Origin: Neolewinella xylanilytica
GTDB lineage: Bacteria; Bacteroidota; Bacteroidia; Chitinophagales; Saprospiraceae
Reading direction: 5' to 3'
DNA: 64,000 bases
Assembly (NCBI RefSeq): GCF_002934605.1
Contig: NZ_PTJC01000005.1
Location: 496,001 to 560,000, forward strand
Below, piece after piece: positions 1-9,735 of the stretch. The notes beneath the pieces are model-generated. The model made no database searches. It was given only the letters and a program-made list of their open reading frames with translations, and was not told where the DNA came from. The translations under genes were made by a program, and so were the position numbers. How positions within the stretch are numbered: position 1 is the stretch's first letter; every line of letters starts with the position of its first letter.

Positions 1-1
1 T

Positions 2-3000
2 GAAAACGGCCTGCCCACTTCGCTGAACCCCCAGCGCCCGGTGGACGAAACCGTCTGGGGACGCGTCCCCGTCGCCCAGCAAATTACCCAAGGCTTCGAT
101 AACGAGCCGGCGAGCCGCCGCGCCCAGGACGTGGGGCTGGACGGACTCGACGATACCGGCGAACTGGAGCAGTTCGCGGATTACTTCAGCGCCTTCCAGG
201 GAGCACCCGCCGTCGTTCGCGAACGCCTTGCCGAAGACGTCAGCAACGACAACTTCTACTACTTCAATAACGGGGAGCGCTATCCGGACGGCGTGGGCCT
301 GCTCACCCGCTACAAAAGCTGGAACAATACCCAGGGCAACTCGGCTGCCAACGATGACGTAGACAACGATCTGCGCCAGTCGGCCACCAACCTGCCCGAC
401 GACGAGGATTTGAATCAGGATAACACCCTGAACGAATCGGAAAGCTACTTCCAGTACGAGATCCCCTTCGTTCAGTCTCCCGTCAATCCCCGGGAACTGG
501 ACGTCGACGCCACCCCCTTCGTCACCGACCGCATCGAGGCCGGTAACGGCCGGATCTGGTACCGCTTCCGGGTTCCGCTGAACACCGACCAAAAGACCGC
601 CGTAGGCGGTATCCAGGATTTCCGGTCTATTCGGTTCATGCGGATGTTCATGCGCGGTTTCGAGGCACCCACCGTACTGCGCTTCGCGGAGTTCGAGCTG
701 GTCCGCAACAGCTGGCGGCGGTATAACCGGCCGTTCGAAACGGGGCCGATCATTGGCGGGGAAGACAACACCGAGTTCTTCATCGACGCCGTCAACATCG
801 AGGAAAACAGTCGGCGCAACCCCTTTAACTACGTGCTTCCCAACGGCATCCGCCGGGAGCAGAGCCTCGGCCTCGTTACCACGCTGCAGAACGAGCAATC
901 GCTAGCCCTTAAGGTGGAGAATCTGCAGCCCAGCGATAGCCGCGCCGTATTCAAGTATACCGAAACCGACCTGCGCCTCTACGAGGAGCTGAAGATGTTC
1001 GTTCACGCCGAGGCTACCGGTGAGAGCCGCCTCGACCCGCCGCGCGACGGGCAACTCCGGCTTTTCCTGCGGATGGGGTCCGACTTCGAGCAGAATTACT
1101 ACGAATACGAAGTCCCCCTCGCGCTCTCGGATACCGTGGGGCTTCCCAACGTGAATACGAACCGGACGGCCTACGCCGACTCCGTCTGGCTGGCGCAAAA
1201 CGACGTGCGCCTACCCCTCGAACTGCTTACCCAGCTCAAGCTCGAACGGAACAACAGTTCCGTACCGATTGACGCTACCTACGAGCAATCCTTTTCTCCC
1301 GCGGAAGGCATCAATCACACCATTCGCATCAGGGGAAACCCCAATCTCGGTTTCGTCAAGGTTTTCATGATCGGTGTCCGCAACGAGGAGGATCTCGATA
1401 ATGACGGCGTCAGCGCGGAGATATGGGTCAACGAATTACGCCTGGAGGGACTCGACGAACGAGGTGGGGTAGCCGCGATCGCCCGGGCCGACGTACAACT
1501 CGCCGACCTGGGTAACCTGACCGCCGCCGTGAATTACAGCAGTGTCGGGTTTGGTGGCCTGGACAATAGCCTCGTCGACCGCAACCGCTTCAGTACCGCC
1601 GGCTTTGACCTGGCCACGACCCTCAGCTTCGACCGCTTCCTGCCCACCCGGTGGGGCGTTCGGCTACCGGTCTACCTACAGCATAGCCGCCAGGTGAGCA
1701 CGCCGGAGTACGATCCCTACGATTACGACATCAAGCTGGCCGATAAACTCGATGCCGCCGAATCGCCCGTCGCCCGCGACAGCATCCGGGAACAGGCCCA
1801 GGAGATCGATAAGATCACGGCGATCAACCTCAATAACATCGGTATCGCCCCCCTTGCCCGTGACGGCAATCCGAGTCCGCTCGATCCGGGGAATATCTCC
1901 GTCAGCTACGGCTTTACGAAGAGCGAGCACAGCGATCCTTATATCCTCAACGAAACGACCAAGGATCACACCGCCGCCGTCGATTACACCTACAGCCGCG
2001 GCCAGGGAGGCATCCTGGAGCCCTTCAAGGGGATTCAGAGTAAATACCTGCGGCTGCTGAGCGAGTTCAACCTCAATCCGCTTCCGAACTCCATCAGCAT
2101 CACCAACGTGCTGAATCGGCGCTTCTCGACCACGAGCTACCGCTTCGCCGGGGTTGACGAACAGTTTAATACGTTCTTCAATAAGCGTTTTACCTGGAAT
2201 CGCAACTACAACGTACAGTGGAACCTGACCCGCAGCCTCCGCCTCGGCTTCAACGCTACGATGAATACGACCATCGACGAGATAGACGAGAACGAAGTGC
2301 TCGGACTCACCCCCGAGGAACGCGATCGGCTCCGGTGGCAGGAAATCTGGGATAACCTGCAGGAAGGCGGTCGCCCCAAAGCTTATACCCACACCATCAA
2401 CGCCAGCTACCAGCTGCCGCTGCGGTACCTGCCTTTCCTCGACTTCCTCGATATCCGCACGCAGTACCTCGGCAATTATTCCTGGGCCGCGGCACCCCTA
2501 CAGCTTCAGGAGAAAGGGCTGGGTAACCTGATCCAGAACAGCCAGCAACGACAGGTAACGGCCGACCTCAACTTCGAACGCTTCTACGACCAGATCCCCT
2601 TCCTGCGGGGCATCAACCAGGCCAACCGCCGCCGGCCAACGCGTAGCCCCGGCCGCGCCGGCGATCAGGAGGCAAGCAGCGAAGCCGGTGGGTTGACCAA
2701 AGCCCTCGTCCGGCCCCTGCTGGCGCTCCGCCGCGCCCGCTTCAACTACAGCGAAGACTTCACGACCATCATCCCCGGCTTCCTCCCCGAACCGCGCTTT
2801 TTCGGGCTGAACGACGGATTCACCAGTCCGGGTTGGGGCTTCGTGGCGGGGATACAGCCGACCATCCGAACCCTGGACGAGAGTGCCTACCGCACCGAGG
2901 CGGATTACCTCTACGACCTGGCCGAAGACGGCTACATCAGCAATAACCCCATGCTGAGCCAGGACGTGATCCAGAACTACACCAAGCAGTGGGAGGGCAA

Positions 3001-4189
3001 CGCCGTGATCGAGCCCTTCACCGACTTCCGCCTCGAGGTGACCATGGACCGCAGCTTCTCGGAAAATTATACCGAGACGTTCAAAGTCCTGGACAAGGGA
3101 CCCAACGAGCCCTTCCAACACGTGGTGCCGGTGCGCGACGGATCCCTAACCTTCAGCAACGGGGGCGCGCTGAGCCTCTTCAACCAGGATACGCTGAACC
3201 TGGATAACCTCTTCTCCACCTTCCGCGATAACCGGCTGGTCATCAGCCAGCGGCGGGGGGGCAGCCGGCCCCACCAGGATCCGGATCTCGCGGAGCGGGG
3301 CTACCGCTTCGGCTACGGCCCCAACCAGCAGGAAGTACTCATCCCGGCCTTCCTCGCGGCCTACCGCGGCGAGGATCCGAATACCGTCAGCCTCGATCCC
3401 TTCGACCTGCAGGGAGCCCCCAACTGGCGGCTCACCTGGAACGGCCTAAGCCGGATTGGCACCCTGGAGCGCATCTTCCGGCGGGTCAATATCAGCCATG
3501 GCTTCCAGTCTACCTTCACGATCTCGAGCTACGGTACGAGTCTGGACTACCTCGATGCCCTCGAAGAACAGGTCAACCCCGTCGCCGAAGGCTACGATAC
3601 CATCAGCCTGAACTTCTTCCCCCGCATCGAAATTCCGAACATCTCCGAAGCGAAGTCCTTCGCGCCGCTGCTCAGCATCGACGCCGAACTGGTCAACGGC
3701 CTCTCCGTCAACTTCGCCTACACGAGCACGGAAACGCGCAGCATCAACATCGTCAGTAAGCTGCTCAGCGAAAGCGTGGGTAAGCAAGTGATCGGCGGTT
3801 TTGGTATCGTACTCTCCGACGTCCAGATCGGCTTCTTACAGGGCCGCAACCGGGGCCGCGGCGAGGATGCCCCCCAGGCTACCGGCGGCTTGCTGAACCG
3901 CGGAGGTAGCCGTTCCGGGGGCCGCCTCAACGTCAGTGACCTCGACATCCAGTTCAATTTCAGCTTGCGGGACGAAAAAACCTACGCCCGGCGGCTCGAA
4001 TTACCCACCCGGGAACCCGTCGAAGGGGCCCGCATATTTACCCTCGCACCCTCGGTGGAGTACCAGTTGAACCAGCGGATGAGCCTGCGCACCTTCTTCG
4101 ATTACCGCAAAACCGTCCCCTTCAATTCCCTGGGTTTCCCCCAGACAACGGCCAGCGGGGGCATAGTTGTGCGCTTTCAATTGAACTAG
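2..4189 (+). CDS. sprA: SprA/Sov, type IX secretion outer-membrane translocon (C-terminal part)
   Basis: This is the C-terminal ~1395 codons of SprA (Sov), the giant outer-membrane barrel through which the type IX system exports CTD-bearing proteins; it is also needed for gliding. The frame is open to the left edge, so the start lies outside the window. The family is usually well over 2000 residues, so a large N-terminal part is missing. The sequence shows long runs of alternating aromatic and polar beta-strand-like segments, no transmembrane helices, family phrases such as DLNQDNTLNESESYFQYE and GNPNLGFVKVFMIGVRN, and an aromatic C-terminus (VRFQLN) typical of outer-membrane barrels. A Gly/Arg-rich loop lies near 3840-3930. 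The adhesin at 20224 is a plausible client. No frameshift is seen. Confidence 0.93.
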   Translation, partial: ENGLPTSLNPQRPVDETVWGRVPVAQQITQGFDNEPASRRAQDVGLDGLDDTGELEQFADYFSAFQGAPAVVRERLAEDVSNDNFYYFNNGERYPDGVGLLTRYKSWNNTQGNSAANDDVDNDLRQSATNLPDDEDLNQDNTLNESESYFQYEIPFVQSPVNPRELDVDATPFVTDRIEAGNGRIWYRFRVPLNTDQKTAVGGIQDFRSIRFMRMFMRGFEAPTVLRFAEFELVRNSWRRYNRPFETGPIIGGEDNTEFFIDAVNIEENSRRNPFNYVLPNGIRREQSLGLVTTLQNEQSLALKVENLQPSDSRAVFKYTETDLRLYEELKMFVHAEATGESRLDPPRDGQLRLFLRMGSDFEQNYYEYEVPLALSDTVGLPNVNTNRTAYADSVWLAQNDVRLPLELLTQLKLERNNSSVPIDATYEQSFSPAEGINHTIRIRGNPNLGFVKVFMIGVRNEEDLDNDGVSAEIWVNELRLEGLDERGGVAAIARADVQLADLGNLTAAVNYSSVGFGGLDNSLVDRNRFSTAGFDLATTLSFDRFLPTRWGVRLPVYLQHSRQVSTPEYDPYDYDIKLADKLDAAESPVARDSIREQAQEIDKITAINLNNIGIAPLARDGNPSPLDPGNISVSYGFTKSEHSDPYILNETTKDHTAAVDYTYSRGQGGILEPFKGIQSKYLRLLSEFNLNPLPNSISITNVLNRRFSTTSYRFAGVDEQFNTFFNKRFTWNRNYNVQWNLTRSLRLGFNATMNTTIDEIDENEVLGLTPEERDRLRWQEIWDNLQEGGRPKAYTHTINASYQLPLRYLPFLDFLDIRTQYLGNYSWAAAPLQLQEKGLGNLIQNSQQRQVTADLNFERFYDQIPFLRGINQANRRRPTRSPGRAGDQEASSEAGGLTKALVRPLLALRRARFNYSEDFTTIIPGFLPEPRFFGLNDGFTSPGWGFVAGIQPTIRTLDESAYRTEADYLYDLAEDGYISNNPMLSQDVIQNYTKQWEGNAVIEPFTDFRLEVTMDRSFSENYTETFKVLDKGPNEPFQHVVPVRDGSLTFSNGGALSLFNQDTLNLDNLFSTFRDNRLVISQRRGGSRPHQDPDLAERGYRFGYGPNQQEVLIPAFLAAYRGEDPNTVSLDPFDLQGAPNWRLTWNGLSRIGTLERIFRRVNISHGFQSTFTISSYGTSLDYLDALEEQVNPVAEGYDTISLNFFPRIEIPNISEAKSFAPLLSIDAELVNGLSVNFAYTSTETRSINIVSKLLSESVGKQVIGGFGIVLSDVQIGFLQGRNRGRGEDAPQATGGLLNRGGSRSGGRLNVSDLDIQFNFSLRDEKTYARRLELPTREPVEGARIFTLAPSVEYQLNQRMSLRTFFDYRKTVPFNSLGFPQTTASGGIVVRFQLN

Positions 4190-4264
4190 ATAGGCCGTTC
4201 GGGAGTACCCTAATACGGAAGTTCCGATGTTTGCGGGCCTTCCCCACTACCTGATAGCCGATTT

Positions 4265-5365
4265 ATGAGTCAACCCCAATTTTACCCCCTGCGCGTGAGC
4301 CGGTTGGAGCCGGAAACCGATCAGGCGGTCAGTATATACTTTACCGTACCCGAAGCCGACCAGACCGCCTTCCACTACCGCGCCGGCCAGTACCTTACGC
4401 TACGCTTTACCATTGACGGCAAGGAAGAACGCCGTGCCTATAGCATGTGCTCCGCCCCCCACGAAGACGAACTCGCCGTAACGGTCAAGCGCGTCGAGGG
4501 GGGAAAGGTCAGCAATTACGTGGCGGAGAAAATCAAGGTCGGGGATACGGTTGAGGTAATGCCGCCGATGGGCCGTTTCCTGGCCGACACCGATCCCGCG
4601 CTCCGTCGCAAATACTACCTTTTCGGAGCCGGCAGCGGTATCACCCCGCTGATGTCCATCCTGCGGTCCGTGCTCGAAACCGAGCCGAAGTCGGAAGTCA
4701 TTCTTCTCTACGGAAACCGTGACGAGGACAACATCATATTCAAGGAGCAACTCGATGCCCTGGAGCGCCGGTACTCCGGCCAGCTCACCGTGGAGCATAC
4801 GCTGTCGCGACCGAAGCGCTACGCCAGTAAGGGACTGAAGGGCCTCTTCAAGCGCAGTTCCACCCGTTGGGAAGGTGCCACGGGCCGCATCGACCGGAAG
4901 GCCCTCGTCGACTTCCTGAGCCGCTACCCCGCCGGCGGACCGGAATGCCGCTACTACGTCTGTGGCCCGGGAGAGATGATCGATAACGTCGAGGCCGCCC
5001 TGCTCGGTCACGGTGTCGACGATAAGCTGATCCACGTCGAACGCTTCGCTTCCGCCTCCGATACCAAAAAGAACGCCGGCGACAGCCTAGGGGGAACGGT
5101 CAACGTCAAGCTGAATAAGGAAGACATCGAGGTCAAACTCAAGCCCGGACAGACCATCCTGGACGCCCTGCTCGAACAGGGGCACACCCCACCGTACAGC
5201 TGCCTGGCCGGCGCCTGCTCTACCTGCATGGCGCGGGTAGAAAAAGGCGGCGTCAAAATGGACGTTTGCTACGCCCTCGACGATGCTGAGGTGGAGGAGG
5301 GCTACGTGCTCACCTGCCAGGCCCATCCCATTACTCCCGAGGTACACATCGACTACAACGTTTAG
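4265..5365 (+). CDS. PaaE/ferredoxin-NADP reductase family protein (FAD, NAD(P), 2Fe-2S)
   Basis: This 366-residue flavin reductase passes electrons from NAD(P)H through FAD to a plant-type 2Fe-2S cluster. The FAD-binding beta-barrel is residues ~5-105, with the flavin motif R57-A-Y-S60. The nucleotide-binding domain is ~115-250, with GAGSGITPL at 121-129 and YVCGPGEMID at 231-240. The C-terminal ferredoxin domain is ~275-366, with ligands C313, C318, C321 and C351 all present. The domain order matches PaaE/PaaK of phenylacetate oxygenases and Hmp-like reductases. No oxygenase genes lie nearby, so the partner is unknown. It follows sprA by 75 bp and may be monocistronic. The ATG is the first in frame and fits the family N-terminus. 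Confidence 0.9.
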   Translation: MSQPQFYPLRVSRLEPETDQAVSIYFTVPEADQTAFHYRAGQYLTLRFTIDGKEERRAYSMCSAPHEDELAVTVKRVEGGKVSNYVAEKIKVGDTVEVMPPMGRFLADTDPALRRKYYLFGAGSGITPLMSILRSVLETEPKSEVILLYGNRDEDNIIFKEQLDALERRYSGQLTVEHTLSRPKRYASKGLKGLFKRSSTRWEGATGRIDRKALVDFLSRYPAGGPECRYYVCGPGEMIDNVEAALLGHGVDDKLIHVERFASASDTKKNAGDSLGGTVNVKLNKEDIEVKLKPGQTILDALLEQGHTPPYSCLAGACSTCMARVEKGGVKMDVCYALDDAEVEEGYVLTCQAHPITPEVHIDYNV

Positions 5366-5366
5366 G

Positions 5367-5381
5367 GCGCCGGAGCGCGGG
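5367..5381. repeat. Dispersed 15-mer repeat, copy 1 (GCGCCGGAGCGCGGG)
   Basis: One of six copies of GCGCCGGNGCGCGGG seen in the window. It starts directly after the stop codon of the PaaE-type reductase gene. Confidence 0.7.
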
Positions 5382-5463
5382 TGCGAAGCAATAGCCCCGA
5401 CAATGCCGGCCGATCCAGGAATTTTACCGGGCAACTGGTAACCATCCATGTCCGAACGTCATT

Positions 5464-5512
5464 AAAGGAGGCGAGCATGTATTTTGGCATTCTCCCGATC
5501 GGTTATGGCTGA
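5464..5512 (+). promoter_or_regulatory. Strong Shine-Dalgarno and 11-codon leader ORF overlapping the next gene's start
   Basis: AAAGGAGG at 5464-5471 is followed five bases later by ATG at 5477. This opens an 11-codon frame, MYFGILPIGYG, ending in TGA at 5510-5512. That stop overlaps codons 2-3 of the following gene, whose ATG is at 5505. A strong Shine-Dalgarno is unusual in Bacteroidota. The layout could couple leader translation to the OmpA gene, or the AAAGGAGG could be coincidental. Role inferred only. Confidence 0.35.
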
Positions 5513-7481
5513 CTACCTGAAATTTTGCCTCGCCCTGGCCGGGCTCCTCTGCGGGTATCTTCCCCTGGCGGCGCAGACTTCCCTCGGCCCCAACGGGGTC
5601 CGGGAGCGTGACCCGGTGCTTACCGCCGCCGGGGACGTCCTCTACTTCACCCGCCCCGACTACACCTGGAACCAGGGCGCGGACGATCTGCCCGATGTCT
5701 GGATCCGCCACCGCGACCGCAACGGTCGCTGGCAGCGGGCGATCAACCCCGGCTCCCCGATCAATTCCTTCGGACCCGACCGCCCGCTGGGTGTAAGCGT
5801 GGAAGGCGACCGGTTGGCGGTCTACCGCGGTGGCGGGACGCCATCGATCGACCTGCTCGAACGGAGTGGCCGTAACTGGGCGGTGACCGATACGTGGTCG
5901 CTGCCGCCCGAAGCCCGCGATCCGGATAACCTCACGTTCAATGTCAACAGCCTGACCCTGGTCTATGGTGCACCCCGTGCGGGCGGCTCCCGTGACCTCT
6001 ACGTCCGGTACGCGGAGACCGACGGCAACTGGTCTCCCGCCTGGCCCCTGGCGGCGCTGAACAGTGACCAGGACGAAGGCAACCCCCGCTTCGCCGCCGA
6101 CGGGCGAACCCTGCTCTTCCGGCGGTCCGGACGTTGGTTTCGGCAGGCGGACCGGCAATTGCCCGCCGAAGCAATAGCGGTGGCCTCCCAATTCATGCAG
6201 GTGGCCGCCGCGCCGACGGTGGTGGTCGGCATGACCGACGAAGTGGGAAAGGATGAGCGTATCGAGGCTATACCGAAGTCGGATTCGGAGCTGGTACCCC
6301 CCGCGGCGCTCCACGCCGCCAGCCTGGGCGTGCCCCCCGGCCCCGGGGAATTGACCGCCACCGTTCCGTTGAACAATGGTGTCCGGCTGCGCGTCTATCC
6401 GGATCGCCTGGGACGGTACGCGATACTTCTTCGGGAAGGGGAAATCGACTTTCCCGATAGCGCGGTCCCCCCGATCGAAGCGCTTCGCCCCCCGGGTAGT
6501 TTAGCCAACATCGGTCCGGTATCCACCCCGAACCGGCAAGCTTACCTACGGGAGCAGCTCGAAGCGAGACAAGAAGAACTGGACCGACTCGATGCGCTGC
6601 GGCGGGAGCTCGCCTTCACCCGGACCCCGGCCGAAGTAGCGGAGTTCCGACCGAACGATCCGGGAGGTACGGATACCCTGCCTCCGGAACTTCGTCCGGC
6701 CGACACCGACTCTACCCGTGCCAAGTATGCTCAGGCGCTGTCCGAACTGGAGCGGATGAAGGAAGAATTCCGGCAGCAGCAGCGGTCCAGGGCGCGGGAA
6801 CGCGATGCGGCGGAGGCCGTGTACTTTACTGCCGGGGGCGGTGAGCTGGCATCGCCGGATTTATCTCCCGGCCCGGTAGATACGGCCGGATTGCGTACCA
6901 GCATTCGTCGGGGATTGTATACGCCGCAGTTGGAACCGCTGACCGGATACCGGGGATGGGAAAACGAGCTTCGCAACGATCGCTCGAATGCCGGGCAAGT
7001 CGGGCGGGACGAGATCGCTCGGCTGGATGCGGAATACGCCCGGCAGATGGAAGCGATCCGCGTGCTGCGCAGTCAATTACGGGTGGAAACTAGGCGGCAA
7101 TCGGATACGTTGGCGGACCGTAGCCTGGCCAGCCATCAATTCACCCATCGGGCGGTGGCTCCGGTGGGAAGCTCCTTGTCGATGGCTACCAGGCTATCCG
7201 TCACTTTCGTGCCGAACACGGCCTACCTCGATTCCGGGGGCTACACCGGTATCGATCGGTTAGCGGAGCATATCCGCAACGCCCGATCGACGGTGGAAAT
7301 CCGGGTGCACACGGCTGCGGCGCTCGATGGCCTGGCTGCCCAACGGTTGAGTGAGGAACGTGCCGCCACCATCGCCCAGCGGCTGGGTGAACTGGGGGTG
7401 CCTTCCGTTTACTTTCGGGTCATCGGCTACGGCAACAACCAGCCGGAAGGGGGGGAGCGCGTGGAAGCGATCGTACCCTAA
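5505..7481 (+). CDS. Exported PD40/coiled-coil protein with C-terminal OmpA-like domain
   Basis: This 658-residue exported protein starts at ATG 5505, which gives a clean signal peptide (FCLALAGLLCGYLPLAAQ). A TTG at 5484 is also in frame but adds a non-hydrophobic prefix. Residues ~30-240 hold WD40-like (PD40) beta-propeller segments (DVLYFTRPDY, DLYVRYAETDGNWSP, EGNPRFAADGRTLLFRRS). Residues ~340-440 and ~500-540 are charged and probably coiled-coil. The last ~100 residues resemble an OmpA peptidoglycan-binding domain (SVTFVPNTAYLDSGG, RLSEERAATIAQRLGELG, VIGYGNNQP). PD40-OmpA proteins are common in Bacteroidota, and some (PorE-like) belong to the T9SS. A link to sprA is only suggested by proximity. 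Confidence 0.8.
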   Translation: MADYLKFCLALAGLLCGYLPLAAQTSLGPNGVRERDPVLTAAGDVLYFTRPDYTWNQGADDLPDVWIRHRDRNGRWQRAINPGSPINSFGPDRPLGVSVEGDRLAVYRGGGTPSIDLLERSGRNWAVTDTWSLPPEARDPDNLTFNVNSLTLVYGAPRAGGSRDLYVRYAETDGNWSPAWPLAALNSDQDEGNPRFAADGRTLLFRRSGRWFRQADRQLPAEAIAVASQFMQVAAAPTVVVGMTDEVGKDERIEAIPKSDSELVPPAALHAASLGVPPGPGELTATVPLNNGVRLRVYPDRLGRYAILLREGEIDFPDSAVPPIEALRPPGSLANIGPVSTPNRQAYLREQLEARQEELDRLDALRRELAFTRTPAEVAEFRPNDPGGTDTLPPELRPADTDSTRAKYAQALSELERMKEEFRQQQRSRARERDAAEAVYFTAGGGELASPDLSPGPVDTAGLRTSIRRGLYTPQLEPLTGYRGWENELRNDRSNAGQVGRDEIARLDAEYARQMEAIRVLRSQLRVETRRQSDTLADRSLASHQFTHRAVAPVGSSLSMATRLSVTFVPNTAYLDSGGYTGIDRLAEHIRNARSTVEIRVHTAAALDGLAAQRLSEERAATIAQRLGELGVPSVYFRVIGYGNNQPEGGERVEAIVP

Positions 7482-7503
7482 AAGCTATTCGCCGGGGTTC
7501 GGC

Positions 7504-8007
7504 CTACAGTTCGACGATCCGGCCCGATTCCGCGATCTGGAAGCGACGGGCCGTGCTGCCGCTCGCTTGGTAGTCGAAATTCTTCCCGGCACCCTGCCCG
7601 CTAACCTGGTAGATCATCATCCCTTCGGTGATGGCCGCCGTGGTCTGGGTCAGCTCTTCCCCGTCGTAGCTGGTACCGGCCAGGATCATCCGATCGATGA
7701 CCTCCTCGGTCTTCGGGTTCAGGGTAACGAGGGTATAGTGGTACTGTGCCAGGTCGGCTCGCCAGTACACCAGTCCGATGTAGTTATCGGCTTCCGGTAA
7801 GCGGAGACAGGCGATGAACTCCGTAAATTCATCGTTCACCTGTGTGGGTTCCATCGGGACGAGGAACTGATCGACCATCCGGCCGGGCAGGGGCGGGGTC
7901 TGCTTACTGATCCGACGGACGGTGTCTTCCCCGAGGGTGACGGGAAACTCGACATCGGGGAACTGCTCGACGAAATGGGAAAAACGGATGCGTGGCGTGT
8001 CGGACAT
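7504..8007 (-). CDS. Conserved hypothetical protein (167 aa)
   Basis: I do not recognise this 167-residue, probably cytoplasmic protein. It has no signal peptide or membrane segment. The N-terminus (MSDTPRIRFSHFVEQFPDVEFPV) is followed by mixed alpha/beta sequence with motifs such as YIGLVYWRADLAQYHYTLVT and EVIDRMILAGTSYDGEEL. It resembles small Bacteroidota proteins often left as hypothetical. It converges with the OmpA-like gene, leaving only 22 bp between stops, so the two 3' ends probably share a termination region. Coding is supported by good codon use and a lone ATG start. Confidence 0.7.
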   Translation of the reverse strand: MSDTPRIRFSHFVEQFPDVEFPVTLGEDTVRRISKQTPPLPGRMVDQFLVPMEPTQVNDEFTEFIACLRLPEADNYIGLVYWRADLAQYHYTLVTLNPKTEEVIDRMILAGTSYDGEELTQTTAAITEGMMIYQVSGQGAGKNFDYQASGSTARRFQIAESGRIVEL

Positions 8008-8064
8008 ATAATTGGACTATAGCTAGGGTATACATCCGCCACGGAAGCATGGTTCACGGCTTAC

Positions 8065-9024
8065 TCAACCCACTATGGATAGCGCTTTACCGGTTGGGTC
8101 AATCGCTGCCGAATGATCTCTCAATTGTTCCAGGCCGGCACGATAAGTGATGGGCTGCATACCGAAGGCAGCCTGGAACTTGCTTGAGTCAAAGCGGTAA
8201 TCGCGATCATACTGGTAGTACATTTCCACGCTGTCAGCGACAACGGGGTCAAAGAGACCCAGCAGGCGGAGCGCCCCTTTTTTGATGGGGACGGTCCACG
8301 GTTTCCGGTTGAATACCTCACCAACTAGATCTAGCATCCGTTGACCAGTGATGGGGGCCGGTGTCGGCAGATGCCAAATCTGGTTATCGTGTTCTGGGTG
8401 TTGGCCGAGTAGATACATGGCCCGACCGGCATCCGGAACGAAAATGAAATTGTGCACCTTGTTTTTATCACCGATCCACATCGGATTTTGGCCAGCGGCT
8501 ATGCGGTCAATGACCATGCTGTCGAGAAAACTGTTCTTACTCGCCGCGCCGTAAAAATCGGGAGCCCGGGCAATGGTAGCGTTCACTTCTCCGGCCCGAA
8601 CGGCTTTCATCAACGTGTCCGCAATGCGGGCGCGGACTTCCCCCTTTTTACTTACCGGTCGGTAGGCGCTCTCCTCTGTAACCGGCTGATCGAGCAAACC
8701 GTACATGTATACGTTGTCGAAGAAAAGCAGCCGGGATCCGTGGGTGCGGGCCGCGGCGATTACGTTGTCCATGATCACCGGCCACTGTTCCGCCCAAATG
8801 CGCGCATCGTATTTAAGGCCGGCCGTCAGGTAAATGACCTCCGAGCCCCTGGTCACCTCCACAACGGCCTTGTGGTCGAGCAGGTCGGCGCCTTTCCAGT
8901 GGACGGTGGGCATCTGGGGAGACAGCTTACTTCGACTGACTAGGCGGACGGGAACCGAATCGGTGGTAAGGTGGCGGGTGAGTTCATTGGCGATGGGTCC
9001 GCCGGCTCCGAGAATGGTATGCAT
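8065..9024 (-). CDS. NAD-dependent epimerase/dehydratase family protein
   Basis: This 319-residue extended short-chain dehydrogenase-like protein begins with the dinucleotide-binding loop HTILGAGGPIANEL (residues 2-15). It contains a Tyr-centred segment (FFDNVYMYGLLDQPV) and a later region (ARAPDFYGAASKNSFLDSMV) typical of NAD-dependent epimerase/NmrA-like proteins. The classical YxxxK is not obvious (RPVSKKGEVR follows), so the catalytic class is uncertain. It lies downstream of a Crp/Fnr gene on the same strand with an 86-bp gap, so it may be regulated by or transcribed with it. Substrate unknown. Confidence 0.82.
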   Translation of the reverse strand: MHTILGAGGPIANELTRHLTTDSVPVRLVSRSKLSPQMPTVHWKGADLLDHKAVVEVTRGSEVIYLTAGLKYDARIWAEQWPVIMDNVIAAARTHGSRLLFFDNVYMYGLLDQPVTEESAYRPVSKKGEVRARIADTLMKAVRAGEVNATIARAPDFYGAASKNSFLDSMVIDRIAAGQNPMWIGDKNKVHNFIFVPDAGRAMYLLGQHPEHDNQIWHLPTPAPITGQRMLDLVGEVFNRKPWTVPIKKGALRLLGLFDPVVADSVEMYYQYDRDYRFDSSKFQAAFGMQPITYRAGLEQLRDHSAAIDPTGKALSIVG

Positions 9025-9110
9025 AACGTAGTGATTTGGTTAGGCTACAAAGCTCGGGGGGAGCGGGGGCTAATCTCCTTAACTTAAGATAAGATCGCCT
9101 CCAGGCAGGT

Positions 9111-9707
9111 TTATGGAACCAATCGCTTCCGGATCCGGGACAGCGAAACCGGCGTAATCCCCAGGTAGTTAGCGATGTACTGCTGGGGAATACGCTGTAA
9201 ATAGTCCGTGGTATCCGCCAGCTGCCGGTAGCGCTCCTCGGGGCTGCGTAGCACGAAGGCGGCCACCCGCTCATCGTAGCAGGCGATGATGTACTCCGCC
9301 AGTTTGCGCATCAGGTGATTGATCCGGTAGCTGAAGCCGTCTTCCCGCTCCCAGGCATTTAGCTGGTCGTAGCTGATGGTTAGCAGAACGGAATCTTCCA
9401 GCGCGGCTATGGATAGGTTGCTGGGTGTCTGTCGGAGAAAACTGGTGTAGGCCGCCAACCATTCGCCTTCCGTAGAAAAATAACTGGTGTGCTCCACGCC
9501 GTCGACGATATAAAAATACCGCACGGAACCCGAAAGCAGGAAGCCGACCATACGGGGAATTTCACCCGCCGTCACCCACGGCTCGCGTTTGGCCAGTTTG
9601 GTGCACTGAACGCCGGGTCCCATGTGGGCGAAGTCGGCGTCCGTGAAGGGAGACAGTGCGCGAACGGCACGGCGGAAGGGTAGGGTTTCGGGACTGAGTA
9701 GATCCAT
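9111..9707 (-). CDS. Crp/Fnr family transcriptional regulator
   Basis: This 198-residue regulator has an N-terminal cyclic-nucleotide-binding-like beta-roll (about 30-115; VGFLLSGSVRYFYIVDGVEHTSYF, shown here in part). A C-terminal helix-turn-helix follows, with recognition helix around YLGITPVSLSRIRKRL (residues ~181-196). No Fnr-type cysteine cluster is seen, so direct Fe-S sensing is unlikely. The Bacteroidota subfamily often lacks canonical cAMP contacts, so the ligand is unknown. It lies between a methyltransferase (28 bp upstream) and an epimerase (86 bp downstream), all leftward. A near-consensus -7 element (AACCTTTG, minus strand 9734-9727) lies 20 bp before its ATG and could give it its own promoter. 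Confidence 0.88.
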   Translation of the reverse strand: MDLLSPETLPFRRAVRALSPFTDADFAHMGPGVQCTKLAKREPWVTAGEIPRMVGFLLSGSVRYFYIVDGVEHTSYFSTEGEWLAAYTSFLRQTPSNLSIAALEDSVLLTISYDQLNAWEREDGFSYRINHLMRKLAEYIIACYDERVAAFVLRSPEERYRQLADTTDYLQRIPQQYIANYLGITPVSLSRIRKRLVP

Positions 9708-9735
9708 ACCGCAAATTACAAAGCAGCAAAGGTTG

